From Amylostereum areolatum (Eukaryota > Basidiomycota > Agaricomycetes > Russulales > Stereaceae), in NCBI GenBank assembly GCA_012932865.1, contig SAXG01000030.1, positions 62,001-126,000 of the forward strand: a stretch of 64,000 nucleotides of DNA, in the 5' to 3' direction. Made by a program: the position numbers and the translations under genes. Positions 10,257-22,100 of the stretch are shown here, one piece after another. The notes beneath the pieces were generated by a model that did not search any database, had not been told where the DNA came from, and saw nothing but the letters and a program-made list of their open reading frames with translations. Within the stretch, counting starts at the first letter, position 1; the number at the start of each line of letters is the position of its first letter.

Positions 10257-11404
10257 GTCTATTCCAGGTAAGTCTTTCCATTTATTTTATTGTTCTTGGA
10301 GCTCACAGGCACTCTCACTCTAGTACAACTCCGTTTTTCGTGAAGTTTCTCGCATCTGTTCTGTCGCGCGCGCGTCATACCGCGCGTGCATCATGTGACC
10401 GTGTGGCGGTGGCGTGACCTGTCTTGTTGACCGTAGATTAGACTTCCGTAGCTTTTGATACATCGAAATACTGTACGCGGCCGACGTTAGGCAACGTCCC
10501 CTGTCCCCGGGGGTCGGTTGCGGTTGCCTAATTTGCGGGTTGTCCCCTGTCCCCGAGGCTGAGTTGCTTTACACTTACCCATGCTTAATTTTCGCAAAAA
10601 AAAAAGTTGAAACCCCTCAAAAATGCGTCACAAGCGGCACCAAGTACGAAATCGACATGAAGTTCGCTCATATTGTATTCTGTTTTCTACAAACCCGCCG
10701 GCATGCTGCCAGCACGAGCTAATCAGCACTCAGTGACAAAAAACGCGGTCAGTGTGTGAAGAAGTCTTGAACTTCTCCCGAAACGTAGGTGTTTGTACTT
10801 ACTGAACTAATATAACTACAAGATATGTTCGCACATGTGAATACAAACCACAGCCATGGGGTTTTGCTGAGTTGGCCATGGTCCCCGTCTCCCCAACATG
10901 ACAAGGTTGAGATGGAAGTACAAAGTACAAAGCCTTGTATTCATATACGGATTCGTGTACAGTGGAGTGGGCCAAAGTGTGAGGATGATTGCTCGACGCT
11001 ACATAGGACATCTTTGGGACAGCTCGCCCACAACTACAAGAGGTTGCGTCAAGGTTGCGTTGCCTAAAGTGGATGTCCCCCATCCCCGAGCCCGGGTTGC
11101 CCTCCTCTACCCGCTCCCACGGTCATGTGACGCCGGTTGCGAGTTGCCAAACTACAGCCGCCTACAGTATATCTGTTGCATTGTTTTCATTGGCTGCGTG
11201 AACTGCAATCTGAATGAGACAGAATACATCGAGAATACATCGGAATAGATTCTGCTGCAAACGGATACAAGGTCAGGTACGCTGCGACACGAAACGGATG
11301 GATTTTGTCTAACAAAATATCATATACAGTCATCCATATGTTAATTTCTAATCAGACCGAAATTGGGCTATATCGCTAGACTAGAATCGATCCGGCGATA
11401 TGGA
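10257..11404. other. No gene recognised
   Basis: Intergenic. It holds a short CG-rich alternating run (GCGCGCGCG near 10367) and two related GC-rich boxes (TGTCCCCTGTCCCCGAG near 10540 and TGTCCCCCATCCCCGAG near 11073) of unknown meaning. Confidence 0.4.
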
Positions 11405-11545
11405 CTTCCCACTGGGCATCACGGTTCGACATGCAAACACATTTATTGAGCACCAAGACTCGTCTGGTCACCTTCCGAATCCGCGAATCGACGCTCCATC
11501 TGGTACGCCCCGCAAGCTCTTTCAGGCTGTCCATTCGGTCTGTCC
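11405..11545 (+). pseudogene. Decayed copy of the HAD hydrolase 5' end
   Basis: The stretch aligns by eye with the start of the HAD gene at 43950-44065. Shared words include CGGTTCGACATGCAA, GAGCACCAAGA, CGTCTGGTCACCTT and ACGCCCCGCAAG. Indels and substitutions break the frame, and the ATG of the parental gene is lost. Only upstream sequence and the first codons are present, so it is a non-functional fragment. Confidence 0.7.
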
Positions 11546-12005
11546 CTTCTCTCCTCATCGTCAACGAATCAGCTTCTTAGTCTTCCTTGTCTAGTTATCT
11601 ACGTGTCGAATTGTGTATTCCGCGTACGAAGTGAACGCGCCGACAAGTATCCTTTAAGTTGAACGCGAACGCAACGACTGCTTCCTTAGCTTTGGGAACA
11701 CGTCGAAAGCGTCTTGTGTTCCGTCTCCTCTCTTGGTAGTACGGTCCTCCAAGCTCGTACCCGCCCGAAAGTACAAAGCTCGATGAGAGGATGTCATTCG
11801 TGTTTCAGGTGCGCCAACCCCTTTGCTCCGCTGACCCCAGCCTGAACTCAAATGCAGGTGACACATCCAACCCCAGTCTGCGACACCGCGCAAGCCGTCG
11901 TATACAAGGCTGCACGTAGTGGATAAAACCCTCTATCACTCTTGTCCCACTTTCATCTACGCCCCGTCAAGAAGATCTGCAGGCCAGCTCATCCTCTCCT
12001 TTACC

Positions 12006-13414
12006 ATGGTCCACTTGATGCAAGACGTCCCCGCCCTGGTCGGCACCACCATCGACGCTGGTCGTCTTCTCCTTACACATCTCATCGGCTCGGGGGGCTT
12101 CGGCGCCGTCTTCCGCGCCGTCGACCTCACGTCTCCGTCCAACTCGAGCGAGTACGCTGTCAAGTGCGTTAAGAAAGGAAGTAGGGATCGCAAGCACTAC
12201 CTCCAGGAGGCGCGATTGCATCTCAAGACCTGCAAGCACCCGAACGTCGTCACCCTCCATCGCTTGGTTGAAGACCCGGACATGCCTTACCTCTTCTTCG
12301 TCTTCGACCTTGTCCTCGGTGGCGACCTCCACGACGTTCTCCTGTCTTCTCCCCCCATCTTCTATCGCAACGACGACCTCGTCCGCACTGTGTTCATCCA
12401 AATCCTCGACGCCGTCAAGCACTGTCACGACCTGGGCGTGTACCACCGTGATCTGAAGCCGGACAACATCCTCTGCTCCGCGGATGGATCCCAAGTCTTC
12501 CTCACCGACTTTGGACTAGCGACGCGAGCCGAGATGAGCGCAGAGTTCGGCCTGGGGAGCAAGTACTACATGAGTCCTGGTACGCAGCTTCACCCTCGTT
12601 GTTTTTCTTCTCTCATCGCTAACCCCTCGCCACAGAATGCCTGCACCAAGACCTTGTCCTCGACGCTTACTCCTCTCCCCACCACGACATCTGGTCCCTT
12701 GGCCTCGTCCTCGCCAACATCCTCTCCGGCCGCGCGCCATGGCACTGCGCCAGCAAGGCGGACAAGTGGTTCGCGCGCTACATCCGCGACCCGCACTATC
12801 TCGTCGACGGCCTGCTCATCCCGGACGATGTGGGGGCGCTCCTCGCCCGCGCTCTCGCGCTCAACCCGTACGAGCGGCTGTCACTGGATGAGTTCCGGGC
12901 GGGGATCCTCGGGATCAAGACGTTCTTCCGGGAGGATGTCGTCTTGGAATCTTCGGTCATCCAGAGGGTCGTGCACGCGCAGGATATGGGGGCGGCGAAG
13001 GACGAAGAGCGCACGTCAGTACCAAAGCATGTGGCCCGCTTTCAGGAGAACAAGGCGGCGCCGGCGTCGCCTCCGCAATGCCAAGAGGTGTACGTCTACG
13101 CGAACGAGTTCCTCTACCCCGTCTGTCTGGTTTCGGAATCTTCGGATCTGGCGCGAGAGGACAAGGACACCGGCATCTCCCTCGACGTCGACGTCGGCCT
13201 CGGCACGTACATCGATCTCGAAGACGGATCCTCATTCGCGTCATCGTCTGAGGAATCTGGCGCCGTCACGCCACCTAACGGCTCGGATCCCCTTCTGGTC
13301 GATGTGGCGTCGTCGCGCTCGGGGTCTCCTTCACGACAGGCGGCGGGCACTCCCAAAGAGGGCTCTAGCGTGTCCAGGATTCGGCAGACGCTTTCTCGGT
13401 TTAGGATGTGGTAG
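12006..13414 (+). CDS. Serine/threonine protein kinase, Ran1/Ksp1-like
   Basis: The exons are 12006-12579 and 12636-13414, with a 56-bp intron, giving 450 aa. The start ATG sits in a good context (ACCATGG). The kinase domain is complete: Gly-rich loop GSGGFG (residues 28-33), ATP lysine K53 in AVK, catalytic loop HRDLKPDN (147-154), DFG (168-170), and an SPE version of the APE motif spanning the intron. It is followed by an acidic, Ser/Pro-rich tail of about 150 aa ending in a short basic segment. The overall style fits the fungal Ran1/Ksp1/Vhs1 group of nutrient- or meiosis-linked kinases, but the pathway is inference. A broken paralogue lies at 32347-33570. In-frame codons upstream to 11919 exist but look like 5' UTR. 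Confidence 0.88.
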
Positions 13415-14162
13415 ATCCTTTGATTGTGGCCTTTCCGAACCTCGTTCGTGCGGATCGTCCACGGTTTGTACTGAATATCATGTAGCGTTAGGCTGTATGT
13501 TGCTTGAAATACTACTTATTCCTGCATGTATTACCTACGAGCATCGGCGCTCGGTCAGCAAGAATTGCCCTCCGCGGACTTCGTCTGGTAAGCAAGTGCC
13601 GTGGATCCTGTTCCCGCTGAACCAGCTGACCTTCTACCAGTATCATCGGCATCGGGCGACTCACAGTCCACCGATATGACAAGCATCAAAATGTGCAGAT
13701 GAGTTCATGATGCGGATTCAATGTGTGTGGGGCGATACTGCGCTGTGACAGTGTGTACAAACTGAAAGGCACCGTTGACACGGTGCGCGAAGTTGGGTGC
13801 TGCATTCAATCACCCCTCTGTGGCTGACGCCTATTTCTGCAGTGGCTATCCCCGGTCGTACAGGTCAATTATACTGCACGGAAAGAACTTGGACTTCCAA
13901 GGCTTAGGCCTGGACACTTTACCGGGCGCGCTGGGTTTAATAGTAAGTCTGGGTACGCTGATTGCAAGCCGTGAGTCGTATGGCGTCGCAGAGGGCGCGT
14001 TATGCACCTCACAGTGACTTGTATATCAACTGAGAACAGGAATGACTACGTATAAGGTTATGGGTGGGCTGTGCGACTCGATGGGGCTCCAGCACACCGC
14101 AAGTATATGACTGAAACCGAGAAGGCGTTTCCCGTTGTTCCTCTTCCCCCCTCTCACTCGCC
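13415..14162. other. Intergenic between kinase and receptor
   Basis: No gene recognised. I searched both strands for a short pheromone precursor with a CaaX ending and saw none that convinced me. Confidence 0.4.
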
Positions 14163-15643
14163 ATGCCAGATTACACCCATCTTCCTCACTACCCCCTTGT
14201 CCCAGTGGCGAATGTTATTGCCTCGGTCCTGATCCTGCTCTCCGTGATCAATTCCAGCTCAAGGCATGCCTGGAACGCTGGGGTAGTCATGCTCGGCGTG
14301 TGGATATTCGCCTTGGGCCTCATCACGGCCGTCGACGCGATCGTGTGGTCGAACAACGTCGACATTGTCTCGCCTGTTTGGTGCGATATCAGTATGTTCA
14401 CACTTGCCTCACCGCGTCTGAATCTGACTTCGTCTGTAGGTACGCGCATTGGGCTCGGCTCGGCAGTAGGGGTTCCGGCGTGCGCTCTGGTCATCACTCG
14501 TCGGTTGTGTAAGATCGCGAAGGGGAAGGGCTTCGAGATGGAAACGCCCCTTCAGGTCAGATAGTTATGCACTCTATGCTATACTACTTTCTGAAAGACG
14601 GCTAGAGACGACTGGATCTTCTACTGGAGATCATGATCGGATTCGGGCTCCCCGCCCTTATAGTAATACTTTGTGAGTTTACAGGACGTCATCGACTTTC
14701 GTTGGCTGACGCTTTCCAGACTATATCGTACAGGGAGCGCGCTTCCTCATCCTCGAGGAAATCGGGTGCAACGCCGCCGTGTATGCGTGCGGTTTAGCTA
14801 TACTTCTAATGCATACATGGGGTATCATCCTGCCGCTTATTTCCCTGGTCTTTTTCTGCCGTGAGTTCTCTGTTCCCCGCCATTCCCTCCAAATATCTGA
14901 TCCCCCCATTCAATAGCACCAATTATCTGGACGTTCCTGCGCCATAATCAGAGACTGAACGGAATCCTGCGGGACAGCGCATCTGGGATATCGCGCTCCC
15001 GTTACTACCGACTCCTCGCCCTCGGCTGCATCGACATCATCCTCACCCTCCCCCTGGGAATCCTTCATATCGTCCTCGACATCGGACAACTCGAGCCCCG
15101 CGTTTTCTGGCCGGGGTGGGACGTCGTGCACGAGCAGTTCGACGAGATCGTCACCACGACCGCGGACGAGTGGCGCCCCGACTTTTGGTCCCGGTTCGGG
15201 CTCGGGTTCGACAACTGGGTCAACCCCGCGTTTGCGGTCGCGTTTTTCGTTCTGTTTGGGCTGACGAGCGAGGCGAGGAGGACGTATGCGACGGTGTTTT
15301 GGGGCGCGGTCGGCCTCGTGGGCTGGAAGCGCCCGGAACGCCCTGAGCTGTCCCGCATTGGGTTCGGATCAGTGCCCGTCGATACACGCGGGACAGACGT
15401 TGGATCACGGTGCACATATTTTCTGCTCTTGACGGACGTCGTCAACTGACCGTGCGTTTGAACGCCTACAGCCTCAGCATATCGTTTGCGTCCCCTTTTC
15501 GCTCGGACACGACGGGAGACGCGTCGGACAGCGAGAAAGGACAACACTCTGCAGGTCCTACGGCATTCTCTTTTCCGTCGAGCGCATCGGACACGAGTAA
15601 GATAGAGGGTAGAGGGATACTTGGTTCATCTTCTATCGGCTAA
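14163..15643 (+). CDS. STE3-type mating pheromone receptor (GPCR), complete
   Basis: Six exons join without frame breaks: 14163-14391, 14440-14555, 14606-14672, 14720-14860, 14917-15409 and 15472-15643, giving 405 aa. The protein has the fungal STE3 plan. Transmembrane helix 1 starts a few residues from the N-terminus (YPLVPVANVIASVLILLS), further hydrophobic helices follow, and the third exon holds the helix LLEIMIGFGLPALIVIL. The LRHNQRLNGIL element is conserved in fungal STE3 receptors, and a Ser/Thr-rich cytoplasmic tail ends the protein. Such receptors bind farnesylated peptide pheromones and signal through a G protein to the mating MAPK cascade. The partner copy at 63190 shares exon phases. 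Whether this is a mating-specific or an orphan receptor cannot be told from the sequence. Confidence 0.93.
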
Positions 15644-16195
15644 GATGATGCTAGTGGGTCTTGTGATCTCTAGCACTTTCGCCAGACGCGTTTGATTTTC
15701 ACATCACGTGCCTATCATCACTGACAGTCCGTCCAAATCCACGAAGTTCATTTTCCACCTCTCCATACCACCTCGGCGCGTACATCGTTTGATCTCGAGA
15801 GTACTATTGCCAATGCAGATATGTCTACTAGAAGGCGTTCAGAGTCATCCGGTTGCAGTGCGACTCCGGGCCACATGTCGCTGGCCGGTATTGAATTTGC
15901 GAGATCAAGACCAGATGAGCGGGTCCGTCAAGACTTAAGGAGAAAGCAAGAAAGCACTGGCGATACTAGCGCAGCACGCCAACAGTCGAATCAGCGGATA
16001 AACTGCACCACAGCGCATACAGCATAATTGAACGACAGCCCGGCGCATCGTCACGGTGCCACTTCAGCTTCAGCGCTTCAGCGCTTCGAGGCGGCAGAGC
16101 GCATAGTTCCCCACCTGGAGTGCTTTCCACGATGACATAGTGATCCCCCCATCATGCTGCATGAAAATCAAGAAGGACGCTTCTTCAGAGACGAG
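15644..16195. other. Intergenic downstream of receptor 1
   Basis: It contains an ATG-initiated 68-codon ORF (15821-16027), Ser/Arg-rich and without a CaaX end. A small imperfect repeat (CTTCAGCGCTTCAGCGCTTCG near 16070) is present. Nothing is recognised. Confidence 0.4.
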
Positions 16196-18193
16196 GTGGA
16201 AGATCGAGGCTCGTGTTCAGGTCGTGTGGTGAACACCGCATCATCCGCACAGTTTGCGAACGCGGAACACAAAAAGTGTGTTGGCCGGCGACCTTCGATG
16301 AGCACAGCTTTCAAAGCGCATGATGGATGATTCGGTGCCTGGCTATCGCTTTGACTTGCTCAAAAAGGGAGGGTCAGGCGAGGCGCGCAGCGAACATAGC
16401 CTTGTTCCGCTTCGTGACTGTAACTTTCGTCTTCATGGATGGGATAAACGGCTGCGATGCGGTAGGGTGAATGGAGAATTATCCGAGAGATAGTTGGGTA
16501 TACATCAGCCAGTATTAGCTCTATTCCTCGAGCAGACCGATGAGAACAAGCAGCGTTGAGGTGGGGCTTTTGAATATTCGGCTCGTGGAGGTTAGCCCGC
16601 CGACGCATGTTTCCGGACGCAAAGCGCATTCCCCTGGCAAAACTCGTGGATCAAAATGTCTAGAAGCTGACGGTCAGAAGACAACGTGAAAAGCATCCCA
16701 AGAGGATAGCGCTTACGAATAGTACAAAAAGGTGTCAGTAACGGGAGCAGGGGGTGTTCTTTCCTCGCTCTAAACATCCATATCCTTTCCGCACGCAAAC
16801 CGCTGGCAATGACATCCCCCGCCACATTTTTTGACCGTGACACCGACGACTTTGTATGGCCGAAACACCTGTGGCCCACCACATCGATGGAATCCCTGGA
16901 AGGTCGGGTAAGCGACGCTGTTTTGTACAACAGAGAATGAGTACTTATAAGTATACCATTGCAGCATCCTGATCACGAAAAGGTCGACGACGACGTTCCG
17001 ACCCCAGCCGATCTCTGTCTTTGGATGCTCACCTCCCCTCTCCACAACACCGATCAGTTACAGCCTAATAGTGGCTGGTCGTTTCTCAACCTCCCCTCAG
17101 CGCAGCCTACGGCGACGGAACTCGGGGGGCCACATACTGTTGATCCCACTTATATTCCTCTCCGCGTACGCATAGCGCTGTTCTGTGCATCTAGCATTTT
17201 GTACTGACACACCGTCCAGGTCGAAGACGACAGCAATCACAGCCGCCACATCCTCCCATCAGCATACTCTGGTACGGAATCCGACAACGCGTACACCCTC
17301 TCACCTACGATCCTCCCCCACCACAACCCAGTCATCGCTTCTGCTATCCATCCAGAGCGCGCCGCCGCCCCGAGACCACCTCCCTATGGTGGTGAACAGG
17401 TGCTTCCTCCCCAGGTGGCCACCAACAACGCCGGGACATCTTCGGTGCGGCCACTCTTCCCCACGCACACACCTCACAACGGCGACTTCGAACATCCTAC
17501 GAGCCCCTTTCTGGCGCTTTCGTCACTGTCGCCCTCGCCACTTCCATCCAGCTGTGGCAAGGTTCGTGCATCTCGGCCGTACACGTCTTCCGTCCGACGA
17601 CAGAGCCCCTCGTTCATGTGGGAGGAAAACGGTCGCCCGCCCCCATCCGATGAAACACCTGCGAACCCACCACCTGCCAGTACATGCAGTACGCAGGGGG
17701 ACCACTCTGGGATGCCGTCGGCGACGATGGCAGCTTCTACAACCTCCGAGTTTCAAGGCATCATGCCCGAAAGTGACCCCTCTAGGAGGTTGCACACAGA
17801 CGAATCATTCAGGGCCGGCACATCATCTACCCCATCGTCGGGGTCGGTGAACGCTCGAGCCTTGAAAAATGCCACAGTTAATATCCAAGGCGAGCTCCTA
17901 CGGAGAAGGGATCCCCTTGGAGTACATCGCGCCCGGAGCTTCAACGATGGCGGATCCAAGGCCGTCGGTCCCGCACCCCGGTCCGATCCGCACGCCGCAA
18001 AGCGCGATCGAGAGGAGGACGAGGCGGCGTGCGCTCAAGACATGGAGGAAGAGATGCGGAAGAAGAGGAGACGGATTGAGAAGATCAAAGCGAAGAAGGA
18101 TCTTCCCAAGACGTCAAAGGCGTACCCGTGTCCATTCAAAGATTGCGCGTCCGGTGCATGCGAATCTCAAGGAATCAGGCGCCACTTACGCGA
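16196..18193 (+). repeat. Inverted duplication, copy A (about 2.0 kb)
   Basis: The segment matches the reverse complement of 59981-61953 along its length, with scattered substitutions and indels. The left limit is at GTGGAAGATCG and the right limit at GCCACTTACGCGA; beyond both, the sequences diverge completely. Copy A lies 0.55 kb downstream of STE3 receptor 1 and contains most of the zinc-finger gene. Confidence 0.9.
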
Positions 18194-18317
18194 GAGCCAT
18201 GGCCACAAATCGCTATGGTCGTGTGGGTGCGGATCTTGCTTCAAGGTGCGGTCGTCCCGGGAAGCACACGCCCTTCGTTGCGAGCGGCGCGTACGTGCTT
18301 CAGCAGGGCTGGGATAA
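16809..18317 (+). CDS. C2H2 zinc-finger-like protein (intact copy)
   Basis: Exons 16809-16907, 16965-17165 and 17220-18317 keep frame, giving 465 aa. The N-terminal 350 residues are low complexity (Ser, Pro, Thr, His). A basic, charged helix follows (AKRDREEDEAACAQDMEEE...KKRRRIEKIKAKKD), probably a nuclear signal or coiled coil. Near the C-terminus are two Cys/His modules: YPCPFKDC with RRHLRESHGH, and WSCGCGSCFK with the spaced H and C of AHALRCERR. This suggests a nucleic-acid-binding regulator, but no target is known. The last module extends past the end of the inverted duplication, so only copy A has the full domain. Copy B (59981-61359) is broken. An additional upstream exon cannot be excluded. 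Confidence 0.68.
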
Positions 18318-19145
18318 GACGGTGAGCGATGTGAAGAAGGCATTAGACGACAATAATATCCTCCCGGAATGGATGGAGACGTCACAGGTTTGGGTTGGAG
18401 ACTTGGGGAGGGTGTTGAGGGTTTGGGCCGACGGGAAGGGGAACCTGGGTCCTAGGCAAGGTCGCGCAAAGAACGCGGGAAGTAAGTTGCCTGGAAAGTG
18501 ATGGCGCACCTGAAACGCCAGATACGAAAGACGTCCGGATGTCGGGGTGATATTATTTACGTTGCGTCCCACCCTTTGGGCGTAGGCTTGCGCTCTTCTC
18601 CCTCGTGTATTTGATTGTCAATCCCCTTGAAACCTTGTTATCGGTGACCGTAAAGTGTAATATATGATACGTACCCTCTAGTGAACAAGTCCCTTTTGCT
18701 TTTCGAAGGATGGGAGTACGTGGATGGACCATAGTCGACAACGAAAGGCCGATGGGACGAGCTACTTCGTAGAAGAAGCTTGATGTTCGCCGATGTGACT
18801 CGCCATCATACGGTCTTCTCCAAGACATCGAATGAGGATCCTTCGCATCGATGTGCTGTAGTTTCGAAAGCAATAGGAAGGCGTTGGGAATGAGCGAACG
18901 AACAACAGCGGTGGGGGTCGACGAAAGTCGAGGTGGACACCGTGGAAGCAACTTTGCATTTCGTCGGCGTTCGCCGATGGTCACGTGACATATATTTACA
19001 ATCGATCGTCGGAAATCGGCGCCGGATAATCATCTGGCGGTTCGGGTGGTACGATCCACAGAATCATGTCGGATGGAGAGATGAAAGGATACATCCAAGT
19101 GTCGTACTGTCTACTACGGCTGGATCCCAAAGGAAGGAGAGTATC
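18318..19145. other. Intergenic, convergent gene ends
   Basis: Region between the zinc-finger stop and the stop of the minus-strand ArAE gene. The minus-strand ORF here (18553-18984) has no recognisable domain. Confidence 0.4.
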
Positions 19146-22100
19146 CTACACGTCCTTCGCAGGCCTGATCTCACCAACCAAGTTCAACGACGGAGCTCCC
19201 CCGCTTTTCCTGAACACTTCTCCTAACCCCGAGATATGATACTGCTCCCCGACGAGCTCCTTCACGGCCATCATGAGTCTGTCAAAATGCATGACGATGC
19301 GTTGGGCCGTCGATACGCCAACGCAGAAGTACCTGCATAAATACGATACGATCAGCCGGCGTTCAGATAACAGAAACGAGGACATACATGTATTGCTCAT
19401 TTTCTAGCATCTCAGGAGATGTGGGGCGGAAATTTCCGGGGTCATAGACTTGGGAAGATGGCAGGTCAATCTGGTCGTCTGGGATAGAGGACCGGTCGAA
19501 CAGAGGGCAAGGCGTAATCTGAGGTAGAGGGCTTCCCGTACGGAGGGCTGTCGCGATAAGGCCTGTCGTGTACGCACAAGACGTTTAGTAAGGGTCTGCA
19601 GGAGACGAGCGAGACAACGTACTAATCACAGCAAGAACGTCCCCCTGGAAGTCCGAGGACATGAACTGTGTGTGACATAGGAACGCACGCGCCCATGCCG
19701 GCTCCAGCTGCTCAACCACAGAGAGAAGGTGCGACAGTAAGAGCGTAAGTTCCCTAAGGGACATAGAGGAGAATCGATGAGCCCCATAAGTCGGTGATGG
19801 TGATGGACGAGTTGACGTACACTTGTATCTCAACTATCTTCTGGTATCTCTCTGCCGGCCATCTCCCACGCATAGAGAACTGAAAAAGCACAGTCAGAAT
19901 ATATATATCATTTCAAAGATGCCCCGCCATAGCTTACCTCGTATACGACGTTCTTTCGCAGCACGGTCGAGCGTTTGAGTTTGGCCCGGATCGCGATCAG
20001 GCTTTGCATGATCGGACGCGTCTCCTGCGTGGAGTGGCGCGCGCTGGCGTAAGACACGATGGAGCAATAAACTGTGCCCATCTCTGCGACAGTTGTAGCC
20101 AAGGATCTTCGTTGGTACCCGCGCAAGGTGGTCGCAGGTGGAAGGAACGAGAAGATGCTAAATTCGCGTCAGACAAAATGTAGGTGGTGCTGTCGGACCA
20201 CTTACTAAGCAGCTACCACACCGCACAAAACAGTGACGAAACGTCTCTGAGAGAGGTTCAGCGGGTAACAGGGTGAAAGGAAGAAGGAAAAACATACCCA
20301 AGCCATATCGAAACCGTAATAAGACGACGGGCCCACCAGATAGTGCGTATTTTGCCACGCGCCACCAACGATCTACCATAAGACCCGCGATTAGAGACAG
20401 ACGATTGGATACAAATCACGGTCTACAGACCAGCATGACGGTATCAAAGAACAAGATGTTGGGCATAGGCGGACCTGGCCAGTACAGCCGTCCGAAGCAG
20501 AAGAAGGGAAGTGCGACCGCGCAAGTGACTGCCATTCCATAGGGATTTCCACGTCCAGAGCCCGACGCGATGTACCACATCGCAGCACCAACGAGACCTC
20601 CAAAAAAGGTGCTTTTGATTCGCCCAACGAGGCCGAAAACGGTATCGCCACGGAAGCGGGAGATGGTAAGCTGGCCCATGTACCTGAGGCGTGCATAAGT
20701 TTCGAGGAAAGTATTACATGCACTCGGATGCGTACATCACCCATATGATCTTTTCCACTAAGAAGAACTTCAGTTTTGAGAATTAGGTCAGATGACGGAC
20801 GACATACTGTAAGCAAAGTGCGAGGAAGATTTGACGAAAGCAGGTATGCTCAAGATGCCTGGCGTGCGTTAGCAGAACGTACTCGACGCGCAACCGGACG
20901 TACCTGTCAGAATCCCAGCCTTCATTCCAAATAGGACGTTGTCTCCGGTGCACGCCCGTACAGTACGATACAATGTATTCATGATGCACTCAAAGACATT
21001 CCTCGGCGGCAAAGCGTCTGGATCGCGTCGTCCGGCCTCTCCGAGCAGGTCGTTTTCCGCGATACCCTGGACGACGTCTGGATAAACTGTCAGGACGAGG
21101 GAATCATTGCGGCGAAGAAGAACTAGCCTGGGTCCTCGTCATCCTCCCGTTCATCCACGACGTTGTGAGACGTTCCGCCCCAATTTATGAGTGCTCCCAG
21201 CGGGATCGCGGGGTGCCACAGGCGCGTTCGTGTGCGCGTTTGCTCAAGATTCAAGGCAAATTTTAACTGAGGGATATCGTCAATTTACATCAGAGGAGGA
21301 AAGGCAACTGAGCAGACCATTTCTAGAAGCCTCCCAGCGAGGCGCATGAGGTGATACTGGTACAAAAAACAGTGCGACAGGAACCGATGCGGTGGTGTGA
21401 GTCGTTCTTCGGAACCTGATATCTTGCCGTTGGCAGTGGTGCGATACGGTTCCAGGACGCGGAACCTGGTACACCACGAGATGAGTAAACTCTCAAGACA
21501 CTCGCATAAGCGCGTACCTTTCATTGGCCTTGAAGGACACTAAAGATCTTGACATTTCGTCAATGGCTCCAATGAGAGTCGAGATTCGAGCTTCATTTAT
21601 GGATTGCATTCTAGGGCCCCCTATCCAGAACGTCCACTTCCCATGTCTCGACGTGTCCAGCCAGTCATCCATTGCAGCCATCCCACGGACACAGGCGCGC
21701 AGGAGATCTTCGGTGCTTTCTCTCAACAAGATCGTGGTCTGGTGGACAAAACGATCGGCTAGGGGATGACACCAACGCTGCGCCTCGGATTCCGAGCAGC
21801 GCCGCGATTCGAAGGTGCTTACGGCACGCTCGATGTGGTGGAGGTGGTGGAGTCGAGGTCCCCGGAAGAGGGTATGGGTATGAGACTTCTTGATATGGAG
21901 TGAGGGAGGTCTCGACGACGCAGCAGAGGATGGCTTCGATCCGGCGTTCAACGAAGGCGGTGCGGACTTGGCTGGTTGGCCACTGAGCTGGACATCAGAG
22001 GCGAAACCCTGTCTTGGGCTCGGGCATCGTGTTGGGGAGGATGCCCCGGAAGACGCAGGTGTAACATGGGAAGGCGTAGTGGACTTCGATGGATCCGATA

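Noticed and set aside
10488..11110. Two similar GC-rich boxes (TGTCCCC...CCCCGAG) as ends of a small transposon
   Set aside because: They are in direct orientation with poor extension and no target duplication.
13775..14017. Small ORF ending CTSQ upstream of receptor 1, as a pheromone precursor
   Set aside because: It begins with TTG rather than ATG, and the ending is not an aliphatic CaaX.
15821..16027. 68-codon ATG ORF downstream of receptor 1, as a pheromone precursor
   Set aside because: Basic and Ser-rich, with no Cys four residues from the end.
17400..18317. Zinc-finger gene starting at 17400
   Set aside because: The frame is open further upstream, and two well-placed introns link it to an ATG at 16809.
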